From Malachius bipustulatus (lineage: Eukaryota > Arthropoda > Insecta > Coleoptera > Melyridae), in contig OU342639.1 in NCBI GenBank assembly GCA_910589415.1, positions 4,534,268 to 4,598,267 on the forward strand: a stretch of 64,000 nt of DNA. The letters are read 5' to 3'. Positions within the stretch are counted from its first letter, which is position 1. Each line of letters opens with the position of its first letter. Below are positions 24,382-34,080 of this stretch, piece after piece. A program made the translations under genes and the position numbers. The notes below the pieces were generated by a model that searched no databases, was not told where the DNA came from, and saw only the letters and a program-made list of their open reading frames with translations.

Positions 24382-24976
24382 GGTCATTATATACATCCGC
24401 GGCTCCTACAGTTTCACTATGGCACCTATATAGGGGTGGAGGACATACCTAATGGGACTTCCTGTATAGTGTATAGTAACACCAGGAAGGTATTAATTTG
24501 CTTTGCAAATGAAAGATAAGCGGACAAAAGGGCATCAAAAGAAGATCTTCCTGAGTGCGGGCCTGTGTAGAACAGCGAAAATCACAATAAACATGCAAGG
24601 TCAGAGTGTCGAGTGGACGGCGGAAATGCGTAATATCAACACCAGAGCCGGTCTAGTAACATACGCAACATACATGGCATGCAAACGTAGTCGGAATATA
24701 ATAGCGAGCGATGTCGCGTATTTTGGAATATAAATGCAAAATAAATGCAAAATTCAAAATAAAAACTGTGCTATCGTTAATCTCGAAGATATTCCTTGCC
24801 CTGAAAGTGAACAAAAAATAGAAATTCGACCGTAGTGCCAAAGAGGCCTTAGTGGTGACCTTGATATTAGTTTGCAATGGCTGTTTTTAGCTTCTTACCC
24901 ACCCAGCACCCCTATTTCGCTCCTCGGTCCCGAAAAAATGGATGAAACGTAGGAGCCGCGGATGTATACAATTACC
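24382..24976. mobile_element. MITE family 1, copy 1 (8-bp target duplication)
   Basis: A perfect 8-bp duplication AAAATTAA flanks the element at 24374-24381 and 24977-24984. The ends are inverted repeats beginning GGTCATTATATACATCCGCG and containing CCGCGGCTCCTAC. The inside contains TTTGCAAATGAAAG and a repeated AAATGCAAAATAAATGC block, with no transposase. The 8-bp duplication fits hAT or Merlin-type elements; GG at the tip fits Merlin better, but this is inference. Two more copies are at 36946 and 42307. Confidence 0.85.
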
Positions 24977-24987
24977 AAAATTAATTA

Positions 24988-25314
24988 TTGATTTCACATT
25001 ATTTTTCACAATTATTGGTAAATATACAGAAGTTCTCTAGGAGGTTACAATGTACCTACAGTGTTGCCCGATTCAGTAGCTACATTTTTATGATATTATA
25101 TATTTTTCAAATGTTACTTGAAACTACCAAGAATATCTCTCCTGAAATTTACTACCTTTATGAAGCCCTTTTTCTTTTTGTTTCTTTCTATATTTTACTT
25201 TCCTTATTTAATTTTCTTAAAACTTCAAGGGAGAGAAAACCAATAGCAATGACCAATAATCAACTTATCAGGTTCTGGTTGATTTCTTTTCTGATCATCT
25301 CCATTATACAGTAA
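24988..25314 (+). pseudogene. Hydrophobic frame resembling ABCC-type TMD0 fragment
   Basis: This is an open frame of 108 codons with several strongly hydrophobic stretches (YIFMILYIFQMLLET, LYEALFLFVSFYILLSLF, LIRFWLISFLIISII). The segment FLKTSRERKPIAM followed by IRFWL recalls the loop and next helix of the N-terminal TMD0 of ABCC/MRP transporters. Possible ends are an acceptor (CTACAG, near 25060) and a donor (CAGTAATA, near 25312). It lies between CAGTGTTGCC (25059) and GGCAACACTG (25351-25360). There is no downstream ATPase domain in the window. Could be a captured fragment or chance hydrophobic sequence. Confidence 0.25.
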
Positions 25315-26476
25315 TATCGTTAGGTACGTATCGTAAAATCAATACAATCTGGCAACACTGTGCGACAAAATTGTCACCTGGCGCGTAAATTCCGTTTAAA
25401 TCTCTTCGGGATACCTATTACCAGATCAGATTGGTGGTGATTGGTCTGGTAATAATTTTAATAATAATTATAGTAAATTATTGCAGTATATTATTCAGTA
25501 GAAAAATTAAATAAAACAGTGCTGACGCTGACAATTGACACCATTTTGTTTGTTCTGCTAATAAATAAAAAAAATTAGTTGGTTACAAAAAAAAAAAAAA
25601 ATGATCGGCGATATTAACTAAATGAGGAAAATAGTCGAATCATGAAGATTTTCATCATAATTTCTGTCTCGGAGCTGATACGAAAGAGTTTTATGTGTCA
25701 TTATTTTCGTAAGGCATTGTAGAATCACGATAAGATATCTGGAAACTCATAAATTGATCCGGAAAAAATCAGAATGGCTTCATACTGGAAGAAAAAGTAA
25801 TTTCGAATTTTCATTCTCTTGCGATTAAGATGAGGGGTCAAGATTTTTCCTAGCTTTTCTGGTTGGGAAGTTATGAGTTCTTTAGTCCCATTTGACACAA
25901 AACAGCAATTTTGGGTGCCACGGTGATCGGAGCTGAGAGGTAGTCTTACATTTATCCTTAGTTTTTTAAGACATGGTAAAATAACGCTAAGCTAATTAGA
26001 GAAAATTTAAAAAAAATCAGGAAAATCTAAGAATAACTGCACATTCGAAAATATTTTCGCAAGAAAATTCAAACTTTCAAATTTGTTTTTTTTTTTTAAT
26101 TTTTAAAAATATGTAATAAAATTTTTTTTTGCAAAATTTCCACTCTGACGATTAAGATGAGGGACTGTGAAACTTTTTTCTAGTTTCTTTTTTTCGTTGT
26201 GAAGCTTTAGTATTTTTTTTACATACATTTAACGGAGTTTCAATGGCTACTTGTTTTTTTTACCATTGAAGGTAATAAATAAATCATAATTTTTGTCCCG
26301 GAGCTGCTAGAAAAGAGTTTCATGTGTCAATATTTTCGTAAGACACGGTATAATTACGATAAGGTATCGCGTAAATCATAAAGTGATCAGGAAAAAAATA
26401 AAATGGCTTCATACCGGAAGAAAAAATATTTTCGAATTTTCATATTAGTGCCGCTGTAAAATTTTGGAAAATTATA

Positions 26477-28392
26477 CAGGGTGATTCATGAGTGACCTTA
26501 CATAGACCAATGGTGATAAGCGGACTTCAAGGCGGGTCGAAAACCACAAAAGAAATTTTTTTTTCGTGATTGGTGACGAAGTTACAGGGTGTTTTATGCC
26601 TCTGGTATAAAACTTTGATAGGCGATATTTCTGAAACGGCTGGAGATATTTTGTCGAAATTTACTAGGAATGGTGCATTCCGGAAACTCATCAAAACCGC
26701 ATTCTGAGTTAATTAAAAATCCAGGACCGGACTTGAAATTTTTTGCCCCCATGGTCTTTGTTGAAAAAGTTAATTTTCTGACGATGTTTCTGAAAAACTG
26801 TCATCGAATTTGAAAAGATAAGAAAAAACTCTATAGAAATCATTCCTCAATTTGAACGGCACACCCAAACCGTCAAAAAAAAAATGTCAAAGTAAAACTT
26901 CTCAGTAAATTATCGTTTTCGAGCAGACATATTTTACTTTTACTTAATGTTCGTCTGAATTCCTTCAAATTTATTTTTTGACTTGTTTCTGTGGGAAAAA
27001 TGTTTGACAGAAGGCCAAGCTTTATTACTGGGAAATCAGGTGTCAACTGCAAAATTTTCAGATTTCACTAATAATCACAAATCATTTCACTAATAAAGCA
27101 CTGGGCATTTCTCAATCAAGAGTATCGGGAACCTTGAAAAAAAAGAAGAGCGCGGATGCATCCCTGTTACGTACAAAGCGTACAGAGGCTTCAACCATTC
27201 AATGAAGTTCTATTGAATGAACTGCGTAGAACTTTGTTTACTGATGAAGCTCAGTTCACGCGGGATGGTGTAACGAATAAAAAAAACTCCCACCTATGGG
27301 CATATGAAAATCCGCGCTCTGTTGTTCAGAAGAACTCGCAACAGATTTTCTATAAATGTGTAGTGTGGCATTGCAAAATGATACGCTAATAGGACGCCAT
27401 TTTTTTGCTGGGCGGCTCACGGGGGAAATTTATTTACTTTTCCTACAAGTCATTTTGCCCGGCTTGCTTGCAGAGGCGAACGTGAACAGGCGTGCTCTTT
27501 CCTTCCAGCAAGATGGGGCACCACCGCATTTTTCTCGACAAGTCAGAGAGCATCTCCACAATGAGTACCCCAATCGTTGGTTCGGGCGCGGCGGCCCTCA
27601 TTCCTGACCACCTAGGTCCCCCAACCTCACTGTTTTAGACTATTACCTATGGGGCCATATGAAGCAGGAAGTCTAAAAAACGGAAGTAAGTACCAGAGAG
27701 GAGCTCAGGACGCGAATACTCTGGTCTGGTAGTTGCTGATGAAATTAGAAACAACAGGCAAATAATTCAAAAAGCAAACCAAAATTTATGGAAACGCTGC
27801 AGGAAATGTATTGAAGTTGGTAAAGGACATTTTGAGAACCGTTTATAACATTAATATTGATAACATTTAATTTACACTGACATTTTTCCCACAGAAACAA
27901 GTTAAAAAATAAATTTGAAGGAATTCAGACGAACATTAATAAGTAAAATATGTCTGCTCGAAAACGATAATTTACTTTGACTTTTTTTTTTCGAGACGGT
28001 TTGGGTGTGCCGTTCAAATTGAGGAATGATTTCTATAGAGTTTTTTCTTATCTTTTCAAATTCGATGACAGTTTTTCAGAAACATCGTCAGAAAATTAAC
28101 TTTTTCAACAAAGACCATGGGGGCAAAAAATTTCAAGTCCGGTCCTGGATTTTTAATTAACTCAGAATGCGGTTTTGATGAGTTTCCGGAATGCACCATT
28201 CCTAGTAAATTTCGACAAAATATCTCCAGCCGTTTCAGAAATATCGCCTATCAAAGTTTTGTACCTGAGGCATAAAACACCCTATAACATTGTAACCAAT
28301 CACGAAAAAAAAATTTCTTTTGTGGTTTTCGACCCGCCTTGAAGTCCGTTAATCACCATTGGTCTATGTAAGGTCACTCATGAATCACCCTG
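26477..28392 (+). mobile_element. Palindromic mariner-like transposon, copy A
   Basis: Inverted repeats of about 520 bp (26477-27000 and 27881-28392) start CAGGGTGATTCATGAGTGAC and are flanked by TA on both sides. The empty site survives in the next satellite monomer near 29050. Between the arms is a decayed transposase reading on the plus strand (27004-27850). Compared with copy B at 61147, about 240 bp covering the DUF4817/helix-turn-helix start is deleted near 27080. Confidence 0.9.
27156..27850 (+). pseudogene. DDE transposase remnant (mariner-like), copy A
   Basis: The three catalytic acidic blocks can be seen across frames: FTDEAQFTRDGV near 27240, SFQQDGAPPHFSRQV near 27505, and PRSPNLTVLDYYLWGHMK near 27610-27665. 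They correspond to the D-D-D triad of mariner-type transposases. Frame changes near 27375 and stop codons near 27604 and 27675 break it. The N-terminal DNA-binding part is missing. Confidence 0.85.
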
Positions 28393-29204
28393 TATAAAAG
28401 CAATTTTGATTTATTTTCAAAATGAGCATTCTCTTGCGATGAAGATAAGGGGTCAAGATTTTTCCTAGCTTTTCTGGTTGGGAAGTTATGAGTTCTTTAG
28501 TCCCATTTGACACAAAACAGCAATTTTGGGTGCCACGGTGATCGGAGCTGAGAGGTAGTCTTACATTTATCCTTAGTTTTTTAAGATATCGAAAAATAAC
28601 GGTAAGCAATGGAGAAAATTGTAAAATAATCAGGAAAAACTAAGAATGACTGCATATTCGAAAATATTTTCGCAAGAAATTTCGAACTTTCAAATTTGAG
28701 TCTGTAATAGAACTTTGAAAAGTGGTAAAAAAATTCCATTCTTTGACGATTAAGATGAGGGGCCGTGAACATTTTTTCTAGTTCTATTGGTTTAGAAGTT
28801 ATAATATTTTTTCACATCCAGCGAACGGAGTTGCAATTGCTACTATTTTTTTTTACCATTGAAGGTATTAAATAAATCATAATTTCTGTCTCGGAGCTGC
28901 TAGAAAAGAGTTTTATATGTCATTATTTTCGTAAGACATGGTATAATTACGATATAGTATCGCGTGAATCTTTAATTGATCAGGAAAAAATCAGAATGGC
29001 TTCATACCGGAAGAAAAATCAATTTCGAATTTTCATATTAGTACCGCTGTAAAATTTTGAAAAAAGTACATATATGAAATATTGATTTATTTTAAAAATG
29101 AACATTCTCTTGCGATTAAGATGAGGGGGTCAAGATTTTTCCTAGCTCTTCTGGTTGGGAAGTTATCAGTTCTTTCGCCCCATTTGACACAAGACAACAA
29201 TTTT

Positions 29205-29334
29205 CCTTCGCTTGTCCTTGATATAATGACATTGTAGTTTCCGTGAAACCTACTCGCCAGCACGAACTTAGAGTAAAAATAAAGGTGACTGTTATCTCTT
29301 ATCATGATATCCTGCCGCTCTTGTATTCATTCCG
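29205..29334. repeat. Left inverted terminal repeat of DIRS-like element
   Basis: The repeat contains TTTCCGTGAAACCTACTCGCC and CTTATCATGATATCCTGCCG; the same blocks occur on the opposite strand at about 33590-33700. The outermost portion (29199-29241) is specific to this end and is instead complementary to the first half of the internal complementary region. Confidence 0.88.
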
Positions 29335-29400
29335 TTTTTCGTGCTCGCCATCGTCGGACTCATATATTAGTGACTAGTGTAAGCTAAAGTGACAGTGAAA

Positions 29401-30419
29401 ATGCCCAAAAGGAAGCATACCAACCAAGACAGAAAAATGGAAATAAAGAAATTAAAAAAAGCAACTCAAGGAAATGAGTGATCAACTTAGAAATATTCAG
29501 TCGAGCAGCTTCTCATCTTCTGACATATCAGGTGTGTACCTAACATAGGGTGCAATCAGGTCTTTAATGGCGGGAAGTCCTAGAATAATAATAGCTTCTC
29601 AGATCTCATCTTCAAAATAATGAGGATATACACGGGCGTGTTTTTCCTTATCGACAATGACACATACTAGTAAATAGAAAATACAAAGAAGAAATGACGT
29701 GCGTCATTCTTTTGAAACTTTTCTCCTGTTTACTAATTTTATATTTATTTTTTGCTTTACTTTTGGTTGAAACCCCAGGACTTTGCTCGAAGCCGGGAAT
29801 AAGAATCTCAAAGTAAAATATTATTAACAAAAGGCATAACGTGCGTTATTGCCGACAAACTTTTTTTAGAATACTTACTCTAGGTGTGCACCTAATTATT
29901 GGCATGATCTATATCTATAAGATTATTGCAATATATCATATTGCATTAAGGAGAATAACGGGCGTTATTTCCTTAAAACAAACCCAAAAAATGTAATAAA
30001 TTATACTATTATGTTAGATTCAAACAATTTATATTTGAATGATGAGCAATAACAACAAACACGCTAACGAACATGACAGATTCATGGTAGCTCTACAACA
30101 TGGTTGTGCAGCAATTGGGCTAGTGCTAGATCAAATTCTCCCAATCCAGGAAGAATCGAGCAACCTAAAGATACTTGCTGAGGCTTGTCAGCTGTTTACT
30201 AATGTGCATCATGCAATATCAATGCACAGAAAATATAAAATAGTACCTTATTCAACCATCTACCCTGCCAAGTACATCCAGAGCTCAACCAACTCAGTCT
30301 TTAAACTACCAGCGTTATCGACCCAAGGGAAGAATAAAGGAACCGAAGCGACCAATGGGTCAAGACAGCGGGGAAAATTTGCGAATTACCCACGCAGAGG
30401 ATACAATCCTCAATGGTAA
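29401..30419 (+). pseudogene. DIRS gag-like region
   Basis: A candidate start ATGCCCAAAAGGAAGC opens a lysine-rich peptide (MPKRKHTNQDRKMEIKKLKK) that soon runs into a stop by frameshift; the next frame continues with a serine-rich patch. From 30039 a frame of 126 codons follows with a helical part (FMVALQHGCAAIGLVLDQIL, LKILAEACQLFTNVHHAISM) and a basic, Gly/Arg-rich end (RQRGKFANYPRRGYNPQW), as expected for a nucleic-acid-binding capsid-like protein C-terminus. About 480 bp between the two parts has no clear frame and contains palindromic CGTGCG/CGGGCG motifs. Confidence 0.6.
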
Positions 30420-32122
30420 GCCCTTATGCAGGTATACTTCCCAAATTCCTACGAGCGTGGGAAGAGTTTCTCGTGACCCTGTAGTATTAAGCTGGGTAAA
30501 AGGGGTCAAAATTCCGTTTGACCAAAAAACCTAGACAATTTATTGAACCCTCTGTAAAAATTCCTTCAAATCACCTTTTGTGAATATCAAAAATCCATTG
30601 AAGAGTTACAAGGTATAGGTGGTATTGAAGAATGTCGCCCAATAAAGGGCCAATTTTTATCTCATTATTTCTTTATTAAGAAGAAAAACGACAAAAAAAA
30701 ACAGGTTCATTCTAAATTACAAAAAAAAAAAAAACTTAACAACTATATTAAGGTTCCCCACTTCAAATTGGAGGACTATATAGGACAGTCCTGAAACTCT
30801 TGAGTCCAGGTTGCTATGTCTCAAATATAGATCTGAAAGACGCATATTTTTTGGTCTCAGTGAGAAAAAGGATATCGGAAATACCTTAGATTTCGCTTTA
30901 GGAACTCTCTTTACGAATTTACTTGCCTAACATTTGGTTTAAAGCCCCGTTCATATTTACTAAGTTAATATTTGCTTAAGCCAGTAGCAAAAAAAAAAAA
31001 AAAAAACTGCGACTATACTGGGTATAGTATTGGTATTTTATTTGAGCGACATTCTCATAATAGGTAACACCAAATCCGAATGTAGAAGAAGTACAGAAAT
31101 CACTCTACGACTCCTGAGAGGCTTAGGTTTTATTGTAAATACACAAAAAGTAACTTAACACCCCAACGACAGATAAAATACTTGGGTTTTTTTATATAAT
31201 ACGGTAGATATGAGCATATCACTTCCGCTTGAGAAAATTCTGAAAATTAAAGATCTAATAATTAATTTACGCACAAATATAGGTAAAGGGCAGAAAATTA
31301 AGTCTCAGGCATTCTCAGTCGAGATTTTTTCGGATGCCTCACCAACGGGCTGGGGTGCCTTTCTGTAAAGAAGCCAAGAGTCATGGTTTTTGGGACAAAC
31401 GTGAAAAACAGAGACATATAAATTATCTAGAAATTTAAGCTGCTTTTTATGCCTTAAAGTCACTGCTTAAAAATAAACGACACGCTCGAATATTGCTCCG
31501 AATAGACAACAAAAGGGCTATCTCATGTATAAATCGAGGGGGTAGCGTAAAATACTCTTATTTGAATAAAGCAACCGTGGAATTGTGGCGATGGTGTGAA
31601 GAAAATGAAATCATGGTTTTCGCCACCTATATTCCTTCCTCTGAAAATGTGGAGGCCGACAAGGAATCAAGGTTATTAACTATCGATACAGAATACAAAA
31701 TCAATGACCTAGCATTCCGTTATATAGTAGAAAGATTTGGAGAACCTGAAATAGATTTATTTGCGACAAGAGTTAACAAGAAATGCGCTAGACATATTTC
31801 GTGGTTCCCTGATCCTGACTCCTTGTCGGTCGATGCATTTACGATAAATTGGTCGAAATACTACTTTTACGCTTTCCCCCCCCCCTTCTCTATTATTAAG
31901 AGGGTGTTAGAAAAGATCATAGAGGAGAAATCCCGAGGAATTATGATTGTGCCTTACTGGCGTTCACAACCATGGTATCCAATTTTTACAAAATTATTAG
32001 AAAAAGATACCATTATTCTTAAACCTGACCGAACACTTCTTATGTCCCCTTTCAGAACGAGCCATCCACTATACAAAGATATTTCCCTGGTGGTAGGGAG
32101 ATTATCTGGAGGTCTTTTGTAA
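30420..32122 (+). pseudogene. DIRS reverse transcriptase / RNase H
   Basis: The reverse transcriptase part is badly broken; pieces such as VPHFKLE (30756), SNIDLKDAYFLVSV (30820-30860, with the catalytic Asp), YLSDILIIGN (31030-31065, an altered catalytic box) and IKYLGFFI (31170) appear in several frames. The RNase H start VEIFSDASPTGWGAF (about 31320) leads into an open frame at 31493-32122 with RIDNKRAISCINRGGS, YIPSSENVEADKESR and the DIRS-typical tail VERFGEPEIDLFATRVNKKC, followed by WFPDPDSLSVDAFTINW. Homopolymer A runs mark several frameshifts. Confidence 0.85.
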
Positions 32123-32139
32123 ATAAAAGATCCATACCA

Positions 32140-33070
32140 AAATCTGCAGCGGAAGTTTTGATGGCATCCATAACAGAAGGAACTCTGAAACAGTATTCAG
32201 CCTGCTTAAAAAAGTATTGGTTCTTTTGCGCAAATAAAAAAACATGACCCATTTCTCTACAACCTGGATAGGTATTTGACATTCTTAACCGAAATGTTGG
32301 ACAATGGCAGTTCTTATTCCGTTCTAAATTCCTACAGATTTGCCTTGAATTTAATATTCAATCCCATCGAAGCTAACGATGAAAAGATAATAAATAGATT
32401 TCTAAAAGGAGTGTCAAATATACGTCCTCCAAATCCAAAATACTCACATATCTGGAACCCCGACTCAATCCTCCAGTTTTTGGGAAGATGGTACCCACTT
32501 TCATAGAAAATTAGAAAGTTAGTAACTCTAATGGCCCTTACATCTGCAAGTAGAGTTCAAACCTTATCATTAATAAGAACAGACAAAATTTCCAAATCAT
32601 TAGACAAGGTAGAAATAAAAATCCCCGATCGAATTAAAATATCAGCAGCAGGAAAAATACAGCCAACGCTAATTTTCCCAATTTACAAAGATAAACCGTC
32701 ACTATATGCGTGGCGTCTACTATTGAGCTCTATTTAAAAAAGACAGCACCACTACGCAACAAAGAACAATACCTATTTATTACTCATAAAAAAACCACAC
32801 CACAGAGCTTCATCGCAGACTATAAGTCGGTGGATTAAAACATCTCTCAAATTGGGTGGACTAGATACATCCCTCTTTTCAGCTCATAGTGTACGTCATG
32901 CATCAACTTTTGCCGCCCTAAGATCAGGCGTCAATATAAACCAGATCAAAAATACAGCTGGGTGGACAGAGTCCTCTAATAGTTTCTTCAGAATCTATAA
33001 CATGCCACTCCAAGAGTCAAATGAAACATTTGCTAATGCCATTGTTATGACAAGTATACCTACCGGATAG
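32140..33070 (+). pseudogene. DIRS tyrosine recombinase (YR)
   Basis: The SAM-like N-terminal part reads LMASITEGTLKQYSACLKKY from 32160, with a frameshift near 32250, then continues at 32276. The catalytic domain shows the first Arg in LTSASRVQTLSLIR (32540), the H-x-x-R box in SAHSVRHASTFAALRSG (32880-32930) and the presumed nucleophile Tyr in SFFRIYN (32985-33002). Stops at about 32505 and 32735 make it inactive. In intact relatives this enzyme inserts a circular DNA intermediate. Confidence 0.9.
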
Positions 33071-33417
33071 GGCTCAAAATTTTTCAAGAGTTAAGTACAT
33101 AGGTACTTAAACTCTGAACTAAATCAATTATTATCCTCTTAGGTGAGGTTTCTTTTTATAATACTCATAATTAGCATTATTCGTGAATGTATTTTTGGAA
33201 TAGATGCATTAGTTTCGATTATTTATTCACTGTACTATTTGTATTACATATATTAATTATACCTATAACATTATAAAATATACTTTAGAGTAGGTACCTA
33301 TATATAACAATTTTTTGTTCTTGCACATTAATCAAGTTGTTATAATAATAATTCCAGGTAATCTTTAATAAGTAATACCTTGAGTATTTAAAAAATCACT
33401 AAAGATTCTCTAAACAA

Positions 33418-33522
33418 CTACAATGCAATTATATCAAGGACAAGCGAAGGAAAATTCAAGGATTAATTGACTTACCTATAAGGAAAATTAATCCTGATTT
33501 TCCGAGCTTGTCCGAAGATATA
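33418..33522. repeat. Internal complementary region of DIRS-like element
   Basis: The first half (33418-33456, with GGACAAGCGAAGGAAAATT) is complementary to the outer tip of the left end (29199-29241). The second half (33458-33522, with AATCCTGATTTTCCGAGC) is complementary to the outer tip of the right end (33700-33764). The region therefore records the joined ends in reverse, as required by the DIRS rolling/circular replication model. Confidence 0.88.
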
Positions 33523-33589
33523 ATTACTCACCCATCCCCACGTCAGGACCCTCCCCGGGACGTGATTTTTTTTATTTTAGCACTCCAAC

Positions 33590-33764
33590 GGAATGAATAC
33601 AAGAGCGGCAGGATATCATGATAAGAGATAACAGTCACCTTTATTTTTTACTCTAAGTTCGTGCTGGCGAGTAGGTTTCACGGAAACTACAATGTAGTTA
33701 TATCTTCGGACAAGCTCGGAAAATCAGGATTAATTTTCCTTATAGGTAAGTCAATTAATCCTTT
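33590..33764. repeat. Right inverted terminal repeat and tip of DIRS-like element
   Basis: The block GGAATGAATACAAGAGCGGC through CTACAATGTAG is the reverse complement of the left terminal repeat. The remaining tip (33700-33764) is unique to this end and matches the internal complementary region on the opposite strand. Confidence 0.85.
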
Positions 33765-34080
33765 AATTTTGGGCATCACGGTGATCGGAGCTGAGAGGTA
33801 GTCTTACACTTATCATTAGTTTTTCAAAACATGGAAAAATAACGGTAAGCAATGGAGAAAATTGTAAAATAGCCAGGAAAAACTAAGAATGACGTGGATT
33901 ACGCAAAAAAGGTGTTTTTTTTTTAGTTTTTTTACAAAATTTACATTTTCTCTCTATTAATCGGGAAGTATTTTTTTCTATTTCTGGTTGATAAGTTTTC
34001 ATATACATATATTTTTTGACATCCATAGTGGGAGCTTCGATTGAATATTGATGTGCATTATTTTTATTGATCATTTTAAT

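Larger units (their letters stand above)
29199..33770 (+). mobile_element. DIRS-like tyrosine-recombinase retrotransposon
   Basis: The element sits within a satellite monomer without a target-site duplication; only AATTTT is shared at its junctions. It has inverted terminal repeats: the left one (about 29205-29334) matches the reverse complement of the right (about 33590-33710). Next to the right repeat is an internal complementary region (33418-33522). Coding order is gag-like, reverse transcriptase/RNase H, then tyrosine recombinase, all on the plus strand and all broken. This layout (inverted repeats, complementary region, recombinase, no integrase) is diagnostic of the DIRS1 group, which is known from Tribolium and other animals. 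Confidence 0.92.
25640..34080. repeat. Diverged satellite, about 680-bp monomers, split by two transposons
   Basis: The segment CGGTGATCGGAGCTGAGAGG recurs at about 25926, 28540 and 33782. Once the two insertions (26477-28392 and 29199-33770) are subtracted, the spacing becomes about 690 and 670 bp. Other shared blocks are GGTCAAGATTTTTCCTAGC (25837, 28451, 29129) and GAGCTGCTAGAAAAGAGTTT (26298, 28891). Three partial monomers remain, with many substitutions and poly-T runs. No coding function is seen. Confidence 0.8.

Noticed and set aside
25059..25360. hAT-like MITE with CAGTGTTGCC tips
   Set aside because: The tips match for only about 15 bases and the flanks do not form an 8-bp duplication, so I did not list it as a mobile element.
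29648..29830. Minus-strand frame of 60 codons within the DIRS-like element
   Set aside because: Antisense to the element's coding direction and without domain; a chance frame.
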